Below, piece by piece: positions 14,681-24,162 of a stretch of DNA of 64,000 bases (positions within the stretch are counted from its first letter, which is position 1; each line of letters opens with the position of its first letter). Origin of the DNA: Rhodobacter maris (GTDB lineage Bacteria > Pseudomonadota > Alphaproteobacteria > Rhodobacterales > Rhodobacteraceae); contig NZ_OBMT01000001.1 of NCBI RefSeq assembly GCF_900217815.1, positions 124,001 to 188,000 of the forward strand, written 5' to 3'. A program made the position numbers and the translations under genes. The notes below the pieces were generated by a model that was not told where the DNA came from, made no database searches, and saw nothing but the letters and a program-made list of their open reading frames with translations.

Positions 14681-16615
14681 TCAGGAGGCGTAACGCATCC
14701 CCTCGGCATCGGCCTGCGCATCGGCCCCGATGCGGAACACGCCGCTGAGCGATTTGAGCGTGCGCGCCTCGGCCAGCAGGCCCTGGGTCGCGGCCGAGTT
14801 TTCCTCGAACATCGCGGCATTGTGCTGGGTCACCTGATCGAGCTGGTTCACCGCGGCGGTCACTTCGGAGATGCCCGCATTCTGCTCGGTCGCGGCGCTG
14901 CTGATATTGCTCAGCAATTCGTCAAGCTCGGTCACCAGTTTGTCGATCTGGCCCAGCGCGGTATCGGAGCGCGCGGCAAGCTGCACCCCCGAATGCACCT
15001 GACGCGAAGAGGTCTCGATCAGCTCGGCGATTTCCTTGGCCGCTTCCGACGAGCGCTGCGCCAGCGCCCGCACCTCGGAGGCAACCACCGCGAAGCCGCG
15101 CCCGGTCTCGCCCGCCCGCGCCGCCTCGACGCCGGCGTTGAGCGCCAGAAGGTTGGTCTGGAAAGCGATATCGTCGATCACGGAGGTGATGCGCGAGATC
15201 TGCTCGGAACTGCGCGCAATGTCGTTCATCGCCGCCGCCGTCTCGCGCACCACGCCCAGTCCGGTCGCGGTGGTTTCGCGCGTCCGGGTCACGGCTTGCG
15301 CCGCCGTCCGCGCGCCGCTCACCGATTGCTCCACCGAGGACGCCATCTCGTTCATCGCCGCGGCCGTCTCCTCAAGCGAGGCAGCCTGGGTCTCGGTGCG
15401 TCGGCCCAATTCGGCCGAGGCGATCGAGAGCTGACCCGCACCTTCCTCGACCGCATTGGTGGTCTGCACGATCGAGGCAATCAGATTGGCCATCTTACCC
15501 ATGGCAGCGTTGAAGTTGTTGCGCAGCTCGGCATAGGCAGGCGGGAAGGCCGCCTCGATTCGCGCCGTCAGATCGCCTTCCGACATCGCCCGCAGACCAT
15601 CGGCCAGCGCGGTCACGATCAGCGACTGCTCCTTGAGTTGCTGCTCGCGCTCCGCGGCCAGATTCGCCTCGTGCTCGGCCCGTTCCGCAGACCGGCGGGC
15701 TTCTTCTCGCGCCTTTTCCTCGGCCGCCTCGGCTTCGCGCCGTTGCAACTCGGCATCGCGGATGCGGGCTTCCTCTTCGGCACGCGCCAGTTCTTCGGCC
15801 TGAGCACGCTGCCGCGCTTCCAGAGCGTTCTTCTGCTCCAGCGATTCGCGGAAATGCTCCAGCGCACGCGCCATGTCGCCGACTTCGCTGCCATTCTTCT
15901 GGCAGGGCACGGGGCTCGCGGTATCGCCATCGGTCATCGCATCCATGCGGGCATGGACCTGCGCGAAGGGCTTCGTCACCGAACGCGCCAACACCGTGGC
16001 GATCCCGAGCAGGGCAAGCAAGGCCACGCCCATCGCCGTCATCGAGATCGTGCGCAACGCACTGAGCGCCGCCTCGATGTCAGAGACATAGGAGCCGGTA
16101 CCGACGATCCATCCCCAAGGCTTGTACTCCGCCACATAACCGATCTTGGCCTCCGCCACGTCGCTGTCGGGCTTGCGGAAATAATAGTCCAGATGGCCGC
16201 GACCGGCGTCTTTCACGATCTGGAGCATCTCGACGAAGATCTTGGTGCCATAGGCATCTTCGTAATCGAGCTGGGCTTTGCCGACCCAGTTCGGCATCGT
16301 CGGATGCACAAGCATCACCCCCGATGTATCGAAGGCGTAGAAGTAACCCGTCTTGTCGAATTTCAGACCGGTCAGACGTTTTGCGCCCTCGGTGCGAGCT
16401 TCTTCGGCGGTTATCGTCCCGGCATCAACCTCGGCCTGCAACTCGGCCAGAACACTGATCGCGGTATCGGTAACGTCGCTCAGATGCTGTTCGCGCATTT
16501 CGAAAGCGTTGTTCGAGGCGAAATTCAGCAGGGTTTCGGACAGGATGACGAGGGCAAGCGCGGCGACAGCCACGATGCCATAAATTCGGGCGGATATTCC
16601 AGTGAGACGAGACAA
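14681..16615 (-). CDS. Methyl-accepting chemotaxis protein with Cache sensor
   Basis: The 644-residue transmembrane receptor has membrane helices at about residues 10-30 and 188-212. Between them is a single-Cache-type periplasmic ligand domain, recognisable by [16 protein letters not shown] and [15 protein letters not shown] first HAMP domain follows. Next is an unusual Glu/Ala/Arg-rich coiled coil of about 75 residues (about 255-330), a second HAMP-like segment, and the signalling domain with the hairpin tip [20 protein letters not shown]. Glu/Gln-rich methylation helices flank the tip. No CheW-binding pentapeptide is seen at the C-terminus. The ligand is unknown. Confidence 0.93.
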   Translation of the reverse strand: MSRLTGISARIYGIVAVAALALVILSETLLNFASNNAFEMREQHLSDVTDTAISVLAELQAEVDAGTITAEEARTEGAKRLTGLKFDKTGYFYAFDTSGVMLVHPTMPNWVGKAQLDYEDAYGTKIFVEMLQIVKDAGRGHLDYYFRKPDSDVAEAKIGYVAEYKPWGWIVGTGSYVSDIEAALSALRTISMTAMGVALLALLGIATVLARSVTKPFAQVHARMDAMTDGDTASPVPCQKNGSEVGDMARALEHFRESLEQKNALEARQRAQAEELARAEEEARIRDAELQRREAEAAEEKAREEARRSAERAEHEANLAAEREQQLKEQSLIVTALADGLRAMSEGDLTARIEAAFPPAYAELRNNFNAAMGKMANLIASIVQTTNAVEEGAGQLSIASAELGRRTETQAASLEETAAAMNEMASSVEQSVSGARTAAQAVTRTRETTATGLGVVRETAAAMNDIARSSEQISRITSVIDDIAFQTNLLALNAGVEAARAGETGRGFAVVASEVRALAQRSSEAAKEIAELIETSSRQVHSGVQLAARSDTALGQIDKLVTELDELLSNISSAATEQNAGISEVTAAVNQLDQVTQHNAAMFEENSAATQGLLAEARTLKSLSGVFRIGADAQADAEGMRYAS

Positions 16616-17035
16616 GAGGAACCTATCGGGCTTGTGGATGGGAAGGGACCAGGCACGAGTACGAGAACAAGAAAACCAGATGAAAGCCGGTCGATCGACG
16701 CCCAGAATTGCAGCAAATCGTCAAGAAGTGCTTTCTATCGAGAATAATTCTCAATGCGGCCAAGAACAGATCGCAGACGCGGCTAACGGAATGTTACCAT
16801 CGCGCCTGCGCCGCGGCGGGGCGCCGCAGCGCCCGGCCAGCCCACCGCCCGGCATTGACTTTGCGCCTCATCCGGCGATGGTGGCGCTGCGGTCGGCGCG
16901 AGGCGGGCCGCCGCCCCGCGGTTGGTCCGCGGCGCGTCCGGGGCGTGCGGAGGCCTGCGCGTTCCGCTCAAGGCCCGGTTGCCGGGTGCACAAGCGCCAA
17001 TCCGTCGCGCGACGGGGCGCAGGAGAGGATTTGCG
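16616..17035. promoter_or_regulatory. Divergent intergenic region upstream of the chemoreceptor
   Basis: The 420 bases between the chemoreceptor and the small membrane protein hold no credible gene. The first 180 bases are A+T-richer than the flanks and contain a perfect GAGAAT-A-ATTCTC palindrome, probably within the chemoreceptor promoter. The rest is very GC-rich and featureless to my reading. Confidence 0.6.
16740..16752. promoter_or_regulatory. Fur-like palindrome upstream of the chemoreceptor
   Basis: GAGAATAATTCTC is a perfect 6-1-6 inverted repeat. It matches the core GATAAT-N-ATTATC of Fur-family operators except for one symmetric position. It lies 125 bases before the chemoreceptor start. 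Confidence 0.35.
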
Positions 17036-17257
17036 ATGGCGAGCTTCGATCATCCGATGTTCAAACCGCTTTGGGTGCGCATTGCGCTCGTAGCTTTCTG
17101 CTTCCTCTGGGCGGCGGTCGAAGTGTTCACGACAAAAAGCTTCGTCTGGGCCGCGATCTTCGCCGCGGCGGGCGGCTATGCCGGCTATCATCTGCTTTAC
17201 AAATACACCGCCCCCGGAGCGAAAAACGCCCCGAAAGACGGCGGCGACGCGGCCTGA
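17036..17257 (+). CDS. Small two-helix membrane protein (DUF3329-like)
   Basis: The 73-residue product begins MASFDHPMFKPLWVRI and contains two hydrophobic helices (about 13-30 and 35-53) with a short polar tail rich in Lys and Asp. The ATG at 17036 is preceded by AGGAGAGG. The pattern DHP.F.PLW.RI..V is shared by small membrane proteins in Rhodobacteraceae often labelled DUF3329. The function is unknown. The gene converges on the methyltransferase gene with 7 bases between stops. Confidence 0.75.
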   Translation: MASFDHPMFKPLWVRIALVAFCFLWAAVEVFTTKSFVWAAIFAAAGGYAGYHLLYKYTAPGAKNAPKDGGDAA

Positions 17258-17264
17258 GCCGGCC

Positions 17265-17882
17265 TCAATCCGTGCGACGCGCGACAATGAAGCGGCTTTG
17301 GCGATGCTTGCCGAAATGGCGCTCGCCGGCAATGGTGAAGCCCGCATCGGTGATCATTGCGCGCAGCTCGGTGGCCCGGATCTGCCGGATGGGCGGCATG
17401 TAGCCCCGCGCCCGCAGGAGCGGAAAGATCATCCGCATCAGCGGGTTGAAATCGCGCAGGCACCAGGTTTTCGAGATCAGGAGCCCTCCAGGCACAAGCT
17501 GGCGGCGCAGCACCGCCAGCGTTGCGGGCGCATCGGGGACCAGATGCAAGATGTGGAAGGCGCAGATCGCATCGAACGGCGCCTCTGCATGGAGCGTTTC
17601 GGCCCCGGCCTGCGCGAAGCGCACTCCTTCGGGCGCGGCCTTGGCCTGTGCGATACGCACCATCTCGGCCGAGAGATCGGTGGCGAGCCAACGTCCCACC
17701 GTGCCGCCCAGCCGCACCGCGGTTGAGCCGGTGCCGCAACCGATCTCAAGCACCCGGTCACCGGGCTGCAACCAGCCGCCGACCTCGACCAGCATCTCGT
17801 CATAGGCCGCCGGATCCTTCAGCGGGCGCGCCGCGTAGCGCTCCGCCACCCGATCCCAGAACTCTCCTTGATCCTTGCCCAT
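17265..17882 (-). CDS. Class I SAM-dependent methyltransferase
   Basis: The 205-residue protein has the Rossmann-fold motif I VLEIGCGTGSTAVRLG near residue 50, the acidic motif II around TDLSAEMV, and the post-motif FDAICAFHILHLV, a Methyltransf_11 layout. The start at 17882 is chosen because GGAGGGG lies 6 bases upstream and because the upstream extension is arginine-rich and lacks homology. The substrate cannot be told. Relatives are annotated as UbiE/COQ5-like, but true UbiE is longer and this is not likely to be it. Confidence 0.88.
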   Translation of the reverse strand: MGKDQGEFWDRVAERYAARPLKDPAAYDEMLVEVGGWLQPGDRVLEIGCGTGSTAVRLGGTVGRWLATDLSAEMVRIAQAKAAPEGVRFAQAGAETLHAEAPFDAICAFHILHLVPDAPATLAVLRRQLVPGGLLISKTWCLRDFNPLMRMIFPLLRARGYMPPIRQIRATELRAMITDAGFTIAGERHFGKHRQSRFIVARRTD

Positions 17883-18506
17883 TCGTGCCCCTCCGCTCTT
17901 GCGCCCGCGCCCCATCTGCGCGACCGGCCGCGACCCTAGCCTTGCGCCGCGACGCGGCAAAGCCCCGATCCGCCTCCGGGACGATCTGGCGCGGCGGAAG
18001 GCGGAGCGTGCAACCACAGATTGCTCATCAACAGACTTGATCGCGGGGGAGTTTTCGGAGAAGATTGTGCACCCTATTATGAAGTCTTTCGCACGATGAC
18101 TATTTTCCTTGCTCAAGCGCTTTCTGCCCGCCCAACTCCGGCCATAGTCGCGGGAGATTATAACGCGATTCCGGCACTATGGGCCGTCTCACGGGCAGTC
18201 AATCGGGCATCCGGCCCGAATTCTGCAGGAAATTTGCGCAAGGCGCATCGGACGAAAAGACCACACCGGCGCGGCTGCTCCCTCACGGGCGCGGCCCTGG
18301 AGATCCTGTTTTGCGAGGCAGTTTGAGTATGAGTGCCCCGCGCCGTCCCGTCACCCCGGTGGCGACTGCCTCCCCGCAGGCAGGGTGGAAGCCTCGCCCA
18401 CGGACGGCGCACCCATTTTGCGAACGCTGCCACCCGCAAGCGGGGCAGCCGCATGGTGTGCTCAGGCCGGTTCCGGCTTAGGGCGCAGCGCGGCTCTCAA
18501 CGCGGC
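17883..18506. other. 620-base gene-poor region with a low-GC block and strong hairpins
   Basis: The first half (about 18010-18240) is clearly less GC-rich than anything nearby and codes in one frame for a short stretch, IVAGDYNAIP, resembling the exonuclease III motif VAGDYNVIP, but with no further homology. The second half (18331-18481) is GC-rich and folds into hairpins: gcgccgtcc/ggacggcgc (18340-18348 with 18402-18410) enclosing ctgcct/aggcag, then a bulged 9-bp stem at 18426-18449. It could be a decayed gene followed by a structured RNA or a 3' end of the GGDEF-EAL gene. Confidence 0.4.
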
Positions 18507-20513
18507 TCAACTTGCAGCGCGGTTCTGGGCTTCCAAAAAGGCGGCGAAACTGTCGGCGCTGATCGGGCGCGACCACAGATACCCCTGCCCCGCATCGACA
18601 CCGAGTTCGAGCAGGATCTGCCGTTGCGCCTCGGTCTCGACCCCCTCGGCCACCGAGCGGATGCCGAGCCCGCGCGCAATCTCGACAATGGCGGCGACGA
18701 TGGCGCGGTCGTCGCGGCGGTATTCGAGCCCCGACACGAAGCTGCGGTCGATCTTGATTTCGGCCACCGGGATCTTTTTCAAATGTGCAAGCGCGGCATG
18801 GCCGGTGCCGAAATCGTCGAGAGAGAGGTCATAGCCGCGTTCGTCGAGTGCATCGAGCAGGCGGCTCACCATATCGGTGCCACGCCCGATCAGGCAGCCC
18901 TCGGTGATCTCGAGCAGCAGATCCTTGCCGGAAATGCCGCGATCCTCGAACATATGGATCGTCTCCATCAGCAGTTCGGGCGATTTGATGTCGTCAGGAT
19001 GAAGGTTGAGCGCAATCTTGCCCGGGGTGAGCCCCGCGGCGCGCCAGTCGAGAATATGGCCCGCGACCGCTTCGGCGATATGGCGCGAGAGGGCGGGCAG
19101 CATGCCGCGTTCGGCCGCGATCGACAGGAAATGATCGGGCGGCACTTTCTCGCCGTCCTGCATCTTCCAGCGCACCAGCGCTTCCGCCCCCATCGGCATG
19201 CCGTCGCGCAGGCAGATTTTTGGTTGGTACTGCACGTAAAGGAGGTTGTCTTTCAACGCCTCGCGCAACCCGGCCTCGATCTGGTCCTCGGCAATCACCT
19301 GCTGGCGCAGATGGTCATCGAATTTCACGCATTGGCCGCGCCCGCTTTCCTTGGCGCGGTTGAGTGCGAGATCGGCCTTCAGGAAAAGCTCCACCGGCTC
19401 GGCGGCATCCTCCGGGCAGATCACCGCACCGATCGAGGCACCCGGATGCAATTGCCGCCCGACAAGCCGCGCCGGCCGGTTGAGCGCCTCAAGGAGCCGC
19501 CCCGCAACAGCGCGGATCTGGGCTTCATCGCGCGCCTCGCGCAGGATGATGCAGAATTCGTCGCCCCCGATGCGCCCGACCACATCGCCCTCGTGCAGAT
19601 TGGCGCGCAACCGCCGCGCCACTTCCGCGAGCAGTTCATCACCCACACCATGCCCGAAGAGATCGTTGACGTTTTTGAAGCGATCGAGATCCATCAGGAG
19701 CAGCGAGAAGGCGCCCCCCTCGGCGCGCTGCGCCGCAACCGCCTCGGCAAGGCGGGCATTGAAGGCCTTGCGGTTGAGAAGCCCGGTCGTGTCGTCGATA
19801 TTGGCGAGCAGATAATTTTCGTCGCGGGCGGCGCGCAGCCCCGAGACCGCCTTCGAGAGCGCTTGCACCGAGGCATCGCGTTGCCGCGCCGTCTCTCCCG
19901 CGATAAGCGCGAAATAGGCGAGAAACACTCCGAACAGGAGGCAATAGGCCGTCACCGGCCAGGCCTGATCCCAGCCGCCGGTATGGATCGACAGGGCCAC
20001 GGCAAGCAGGATCGTCAGCATATAGGCAATCGCCGCCGTCAACGCGCGATGCAGCATGAAGACACCGCCCGCCAGCATGCCGATACAGACCACAAGCACC
20101 ACCAGCGGATCGCCCCCCTCGCGCAGGCCGAACACCTGGAACGGCAGAAGCGCCCAGGGCAGCGCCAGCAGTACGGAGGTGGCGATCAACCGTCGCGCCG
20201 CCCGCGGCGACACCCGCGTCACTGTCCGTCTGCGCGCGCGCAAGGACATCCGTGTCAGCCCGATCCCGAGCAGAACCACGGACCCGAACCACAAAAGCAG
20301 GAAAATCGGTTCGTGCCGCTCGAAGGCGCCAATCGTGTAGATCAGGGCGTTGAGGGCAGAGATCAGTGCCCCGACCCCGGTGGCCTTGATCACGCTGGCG
20401 ACATCCTCCGGCGTCGGATGCTTGGTGAGCACCGCGCGAATCGGCGAGAAAAGGGGGCGAAGGATGTTGGGCACGGATCGCGATCTTTGCTGCAGTCCCG
20501 CCGGTTCTCGCAT
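18507..20513 (-). CDS. Membrane-anchored GGDEF-EAL cyclic-di-GMP enzyme
   Basis: The 668-residue protein has about six N-terminal membrane helices (residues 45-225), then a diguanylate cyclase domain (about 240-400) with an intact RIGGDEF, and a phosphodiesterase domain (about 415-660) with GAEALVRW and LDDFGTGHAALAHL intact. Both activities could therefore be present. The inhibitory RxxD site before GGDEF is replaced by HEGD, so product feedback on the cyclase is probably lost. The N-terminal membrane region resembles MHYT-less 7TM-type sensors without a recognisable ligand site. No motility or exopolysaccharide genes lie beside it. Confidence 0.92.
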   Translation of the reverse strand: MREPAGLQQRSRSVPNILRPLFSPIRAVLTKHPTPEDVASVIKATGVGALISALNALIYTIGAFERHEPIFLLLWFGSVVLLGIGLTRMSLRARRRTVTRVSPRAARRLIATSVLLALPWALLPFQVFGLREGGDPLVVLVVCIGMLAGGVFMLHRALTAAIAYMLTILLAVALSIHTGGWDQAWPVTAYCLLFGVFLAYFALIAGETARQRDASVQALSKAVSGLRAARDENYLLANIDDTTGLLNRKAFNARLAEAVAAQRAEGGAFSLLLMDLDRFKNVNDLFGHGVGDELLAEVARRLRANLHEGDVVGRIGGDEFCIILREARDEAQIRAVAGRLLEALNRPARLVGRQLHPGASIGAVICPEDAAEPVELFLKADLALNRAKESGRGQCVKFDDHLRQQVIAEDQIEAGLREALKDNLLYVQYQPKICLRDGMPMGAEALVRWKMQDGEKVPPDHFLSIAAERGMLPALSRHIAEAVAGHILDWRAAGLTPGKIALNLHPDDIKSPELLMETIHMFEDRGISGKDLLLEITEGCLIGRGTDMVSRLLDALDERGYDLSLDDFGTGHAALAHLKKIPVAEIKIDRSFVSGLEYRRDDRAIVAAIVEIARGLGIRSVAEGVETEAQRQILLELGVDAGQGYLWSRPISADSFAAFLEAQNRAAS

Positions 20514-20600
20514 GAAAAGGTTTGCGGTCCCTTAGCCCGGACCGGATCACGAGGGGGAGTAATTAGACAAATTCAATGTTTTTCGTACGGCCGCGCGCGC

Positions 20601-22262
20601 TCAACTCCTGTCGCGCCAGCGGTTCACCATCGGATAGCGCCGGTCGAGCCAGAAGGCCCGGGTGCTCAGCCGTGGCCCGGGCGCAGACTGGAAGCGCTTC
20701 CACTCCGAAATGTAGAGCAGATGCTCGACTCGCTTCACCGTGGCGCGTTCGAACCCCGCGGCAACGATTTCGGCAACCGACTGATCCCCCTCGACGAGCC
20801 GCTCGAGAATTGCATCGAGCACCTCATAGGGCGGCAGGCTGTCTTGATCCTTCTGGTTATCGCGCAGCTCGGCCGAGGGCGGCTTGTCGATGATGGCCAC
20901 CGGCACCGCTGCGCCCGCCGGGCCCTTCATCCAGGGCCGATGGTTGGCGTTGCGCCAGCGGCAGGTTTCGAAAACGCGGGTCTTGTAAAGATCTTTCAAC
21001 GGGTTATAGCCACCCGCCATGTCGCCGTAGATGGTGCAGTAGCCCACCGCCACCTCGGATTTGTTGCCGGTGGTGAGCAACATCGCACCGAACTTGTTCG
21101 AGATCGCCATCAGCATCACACCGCGCAGGCGCGACTGGATGTTTTCCTCGGTCACATCCGCTGCCGCGCCGGCAAAGACATGCGCGAGCGCCCCTTCGAC
21201 GGCGTGGCGGCTCTCCTCGATCATCACGGTGTCGAGCTTGCAACCGAGCGCTCTGGCCGCCGCAGCGGCATCCTCAAGCGAGGCCCGCGAAGTGTAGCGC
21301 GAGGGCAGCATCACGCAATGCACGTTCTCCGGGCCAAGCGCGTCGGCGGCAATTGCCGCGACAAGCGCCGAGTCGACCCCGCCCGAGAGCCCGAGCACCG
21401 CCTTTTTGAACCCGGATTTGCCGAGATAATCGGCCAAGCCGAGCACCATGGCGTGATAATCCTGCTCAAGATCGCCGGGCTGTGGCACCACCGGCCCGGA
21501 GCACGGCTGCCATTCTCCCTGCCGTTTCTCGAAATCGACATGCACGACCGCTTCTTCAAACGCGGGCAACTGCACCACCACCGCACCCTCCCGGTCGAGC
21601 ACGAAGCTCGCACCGTCGAAGAGCTGGTCATCCTGCCCCCCCAGCATGTTGAGATAGACGAGCGGCAACCCGGTCTCGGCCACGCGGGCGCGGGTGACGG
21701 GCAGACGCAAGGCCTCGAGCTTGGCGCGCCGGTAGGGCGAGCCGTTTGGCACGAAAAGCATCTCCGCTCCTGCCGCGGCGAGCGCCTGCGCGACCTCCGG
21801 GTGCCAGGCATCCTCGCAGACCGGCAGGCCGATCCGTGCCGCACCGATCACAACCGGTTCCGGAAGCGGCCCCGGGTCGAAGAGCCGCATCTCGTCAAAC
21901 ACATCTTCATGTGGCAGCGCGCGCTTGAGGCGCCGGGCGATCACCCGGCCCTCGGCGAGCAGCCAGTAAGCATTGTAGATGCCCGAAGCATCGGCAAAGG
22001 GGCCGCCGATACCGAGCACCGGCCCCTCGCCCAGCCGCGCCGCGAGCGCCGTCATCGCCGTCATCGCGTCGCGCAGGAAAGCGGGCTTGAGCACCAGATC
22101 CTGCGTCTGATAGCCGGTGAGGAACATCTCGGGCAGCATCACCAGATCCACCCGGGCAGCGCGCCCCGCCTCCCAGGCAGCAAAGGCCTTCTCGGCATTT
22201 TCATCGAGCGCGCCGAGGGTGGCATTGAGCTGGGCAAGCGTCAGGCGGAAACGGTCGGTCAT
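20601..22262 (-). CDS. nadE: Glutamine-dependent NAD+ synthetase
   Basis: The 553-residue two-domain enzyme has an N-terminal nitrilase-type glutaminase domain with VMLPEMFLTGY and catalytic cysteine in LPVCEDAWH, and a C-terminal synthetase domain whose P-loop is LSGGVDSAL. It amidates deamido-NAD to NAD with glutamine as the nitrogen donor. The start at ATG 22262 (MTDRFRLTLAQLNATLG) fits the family; an ATG nine codons upstream adds a basic stub without homology. It is transcribed divergently from the MORN gene. Confidence 0.96.
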   Translation of the reverse strand: MTDRFRLTLAQLNATLGALDENAEKAFAAWEAGRAARVDLVMLPEMFLTGYQTQDLVLKPAFLRDAMTAMTALAARLGEGPVLGIGGPFADASGIYNAYWLLAEGRVIARRLKRALPHEDVFDEMRLFDPGPLPEPVVIGAARIGLPVCEDAWHPEVAQALAAAGAEMLFVPNGSPYRRAKLEALRLPVTRARVAETGLPLVYLNMLGGQDDQLFDGASFVLDREGAVVVQLPAFEEAVVHVDFEKRQGEWQPCSGPVVPQPGDLEQDYHAMVLGLADYLGKSGFKKAVLGLSGGVDSALVAAIAADALGPENVHCVMLPSRYTSRASLEDAAAAARALGCKLDTVMIEESRHAVEGALAHVFAGAAADVTEENIQSRLRGVMLMAISNKFGAMLLTTGNKSEVAVGYCTIYGDMAGGYNPLKDLYKTRVFETCRWRNANHRPWMKGPAGAAVPVAIIDKPPSAELRDNQKDQDSLPPYEVLDAILERLVEGDQSVAEIVAAGFERATVKRVEHLLYISEWKRFQSAPGPRLSTRAFWLDRRYPMVNRWRDRS

Positions 22263-22411
22263 GGGCACCCTGCGATGGTTTCTTTCCATGTAGCTCCGCT
22301 GCGGCGCGGAGAAAAGCCTTCGCCCCGGGAAATGCGCGCGTCCTGCCCCGCTTGTCTCCGCCCCGCGTGCGGACTAGGCTGGGGGCTCAGGGATCGACAC
22401 GGGAAACGGGC

Positions 22412-23875
22412 ATGGGGACGGCACGTCACATCGGGCTGGCATTGGCGCTGGCGCTTACCGCCGCACCGGCCGCGGCGGAGCAGGTGCTGACCAAGCAATA
22501 TGAAGACGGCGGCATCTACGAGGGCACGTTCCGGGACGGCAAGCAGGACGGCACGGGCACCTATCGCCTGCCCTCGGGCTACGAATACTCCGGCGACTGG
22601 AAGAAGGGCGAGATCGCGGGGCAGGGCCGGGCGAGATTTCCCGACGGATCGATCTACGAGGGCCATTTCACCCGTGGCAAGCCCGACGGGAAAGGAAAGA
22701 TCACTTTCGCTGACGGCGGCACCTATGAGGGGGATTGGGTCGGAGGGCAGATCACCGGCATCGGCCGCGCCCATTACGCCAATGACACAAGCTACGAAGG
22801 CGGCTTCCGCAACGCGCTGCACGACGGCACAGGCGTGCTGAGCGGCCCCGACGGCTACCGTTACGAGGGGGACTGGGTCGCGGGCGAGAAATCGGGCCAC
22901 GGCACAATCACTTACCCCGACGGAGCGCGCTACGAGGGCGAGATGGCCGCCGGTCAGCGTCACGGCAAGGGCCGTCTCGACCTCGCCTCGGGCGTCACTT
23001 ATGAGGGCGACTGGGTTGCGGGCCGGATGGAGGGTCAGGGCACGCTCGTCCAGCCCAATGGCGATCGCTACGAGGGCGGGATGCTCGCGGGCAAGCGGTC
23101 CGGCCGGGGCAAGGTCACCTATGCCAACGGCGACAGCTACGAGGGCGCTTTTGCCGCTGACAAGCCGAACGGGCGCGGCACGTTCCGCGGTGCCGACGGC
23201 TATGTCTATAGCGGCGACTGGGTCGAAGGCCGGATCGAAGGGGAGGGTCGCGCCGAATTCCCCGATGGCTCGGTTTACGAAGGCACGTTCAAGAACGACC
23301 TGCCCGAGGGGAAAGGCCGCATCACTTATCCGGATGGCGCCACCTACGAGGGCGACTGGGCGGGGGGCGTGATCGAGGGGCACGGGCGCGCACACTATGC
23401 CAACGGGCTCGTCTACGAGGGCGATTTTCTCGCCGCGCGCCAACATGGCAAGGGCAAGATGACCTACCCGGACGGCTACACGTATGAGGGGGACTGGGCG
23501 GACGGGCAGCGTCAGGGCAAGGGCACTGCGGTCCATCCCGATGGCACCGTGTATATCGGCAGTTTCGAGGCCGGGCAACGCTCGGGGTTCGGCAAGCTGA
23601 TGATGCCCGACGGCTTCACCTACGAGGGCAACTGGGTCGATGGCGAGATCGACGGTCCGGGCAAGGCAAGCTATGCCAATGGCGATGTCTACGAAGGTAT
23701 GTTTGTACGCGGCCGCCGTCAGGGCAAGGGCGTGATGCGCTATGCCTCGGGCGAAGTCGCCGGCGGCGACTGGGAGGAAGACCGCCTCGCCCGCCCCGCC
23801 GAGGCACTGCCGCCCCCGCCAGCCGAGACGCCGGGCAGCCCGAACACGACCTCGGCCCCCGCCGCATCTCCCTGA
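22412..23875 (+). CDS. Secreted or periplasmic MORN-repeat protein
   Basis: The 487-residue protein starts with a signal peptide (MGTARHIGLALALALTAAPA, cut probably after AAA-E near residue 23). It is then almost wholly 18-19 tandem MORN units of exactly 23 residues with consensus YEGDW..G...G.G....P.G, ending near residue 460, followed by a proline-rich tail. MORN arrays form long beta sheets that bind lipids or proteins. Repeats 2-10 and 11-19 are offset copies of each other, showing an old 621-base internal duplication. The role in this cell is unknown. No partner is apparent. Confidence 0.85.
   Translation: MGTARHIGLALALALTAAPAAAEQVLTKQYEDGGIYEGTFRDGKQDGTGTYRLPSGYEYSGDWKKGEIAGQGRARFPDGSIYEGHFTRGKPDGKGKITFADGGTYEGDWVGGQITGIGRAHYANDTSYEGGFRNALHDGTGVLSGPDGYRYEGDWVAGEKSGHGTITYPDGARYEGEMAAGQRHGKGRLDLASGVTYEGDWVAGRMEGQGTLVQPNGDRYEGGMLAGKRSGRGKVTYANGDSYEGAFAADKPNGRGTFRGADGYVYSGDWVEGRIEGEGRAEFPDGSVYEGTFKNDLPEGKGRITYPDGATYEGDWAGGVIEGHGRAHYANGLVYEGDFLAARQHGKGKMTYPDGYTYEGDWADGQRQGKGTAVHPDGTVYIGSFEAGQRSGFGKLMMPDGFTYEGNWVDGEIDGPGKASYANGDVYEGMFVRGRRQGKGVMRYASGEVAGGDWEEDRLARPAEALPPPPAETPGSPNTTSAPAASP
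22586..23827 (+). repeat. Tandem duplication of a nine-MORN block (2 x 621 bases)
   Basis: The rare YSGDW variant occurs only at the first unit of each block, its tyrosine codons at 22586 and 23207, exactly 621 bases (9 x 69) apart. Units following each copy correspond in order, for example GRAHYAN four units in. The alternation of W-type and F/M-type units also breaks once, at the block junction. Confidence 0.75.
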
Positions 23876-24162
23876 CCTCGCCGCCCCCCCGGCGCAACGC
23901 GCTCCCCCTTTTTCGCAACTTCCTCTCACCCGGCCAGAGGCGCAAATACCGCCTGATGCATCAAAAACAGAAATCTCGGCACTTTTTTGTGAAACCCTTG
24001 GTCGTTCCGACGAACTTCCCATTGCAAGCGGGCTTACGTTAAGGAACGGTCGTTAGCACTTATGGCAATGTTGCAAGATCGATCGCGGGATCGACGCTGG
24101 CTGACACGCTCTTTCTTTGCATCTCGACTACTTGATTTAATTGATACGAGTTCGGTGAAAAC

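Noticed and set aside
14405-16747. A 780-codon open frame on the plus strand
   Set aside because: It is antisense to the chemoreceptor gene, Arg/His/Gly-rich and without recognisable motifs.
18331-18481. A 6S RNA, SRP RNA, RNase P RNA or cobalamin riboswitch
   Set aside because: The hairpins are real, but none of the conserved sequence motifs of these RNAs could be found.
18333-22490. A 1385-codon open frame on the plus strand
   Set aside because: It lies opposite the GGDEF-EAL and nadE genes, is rich in His and Arg as expected for antisense of GC-rich genes, and shows no domain.
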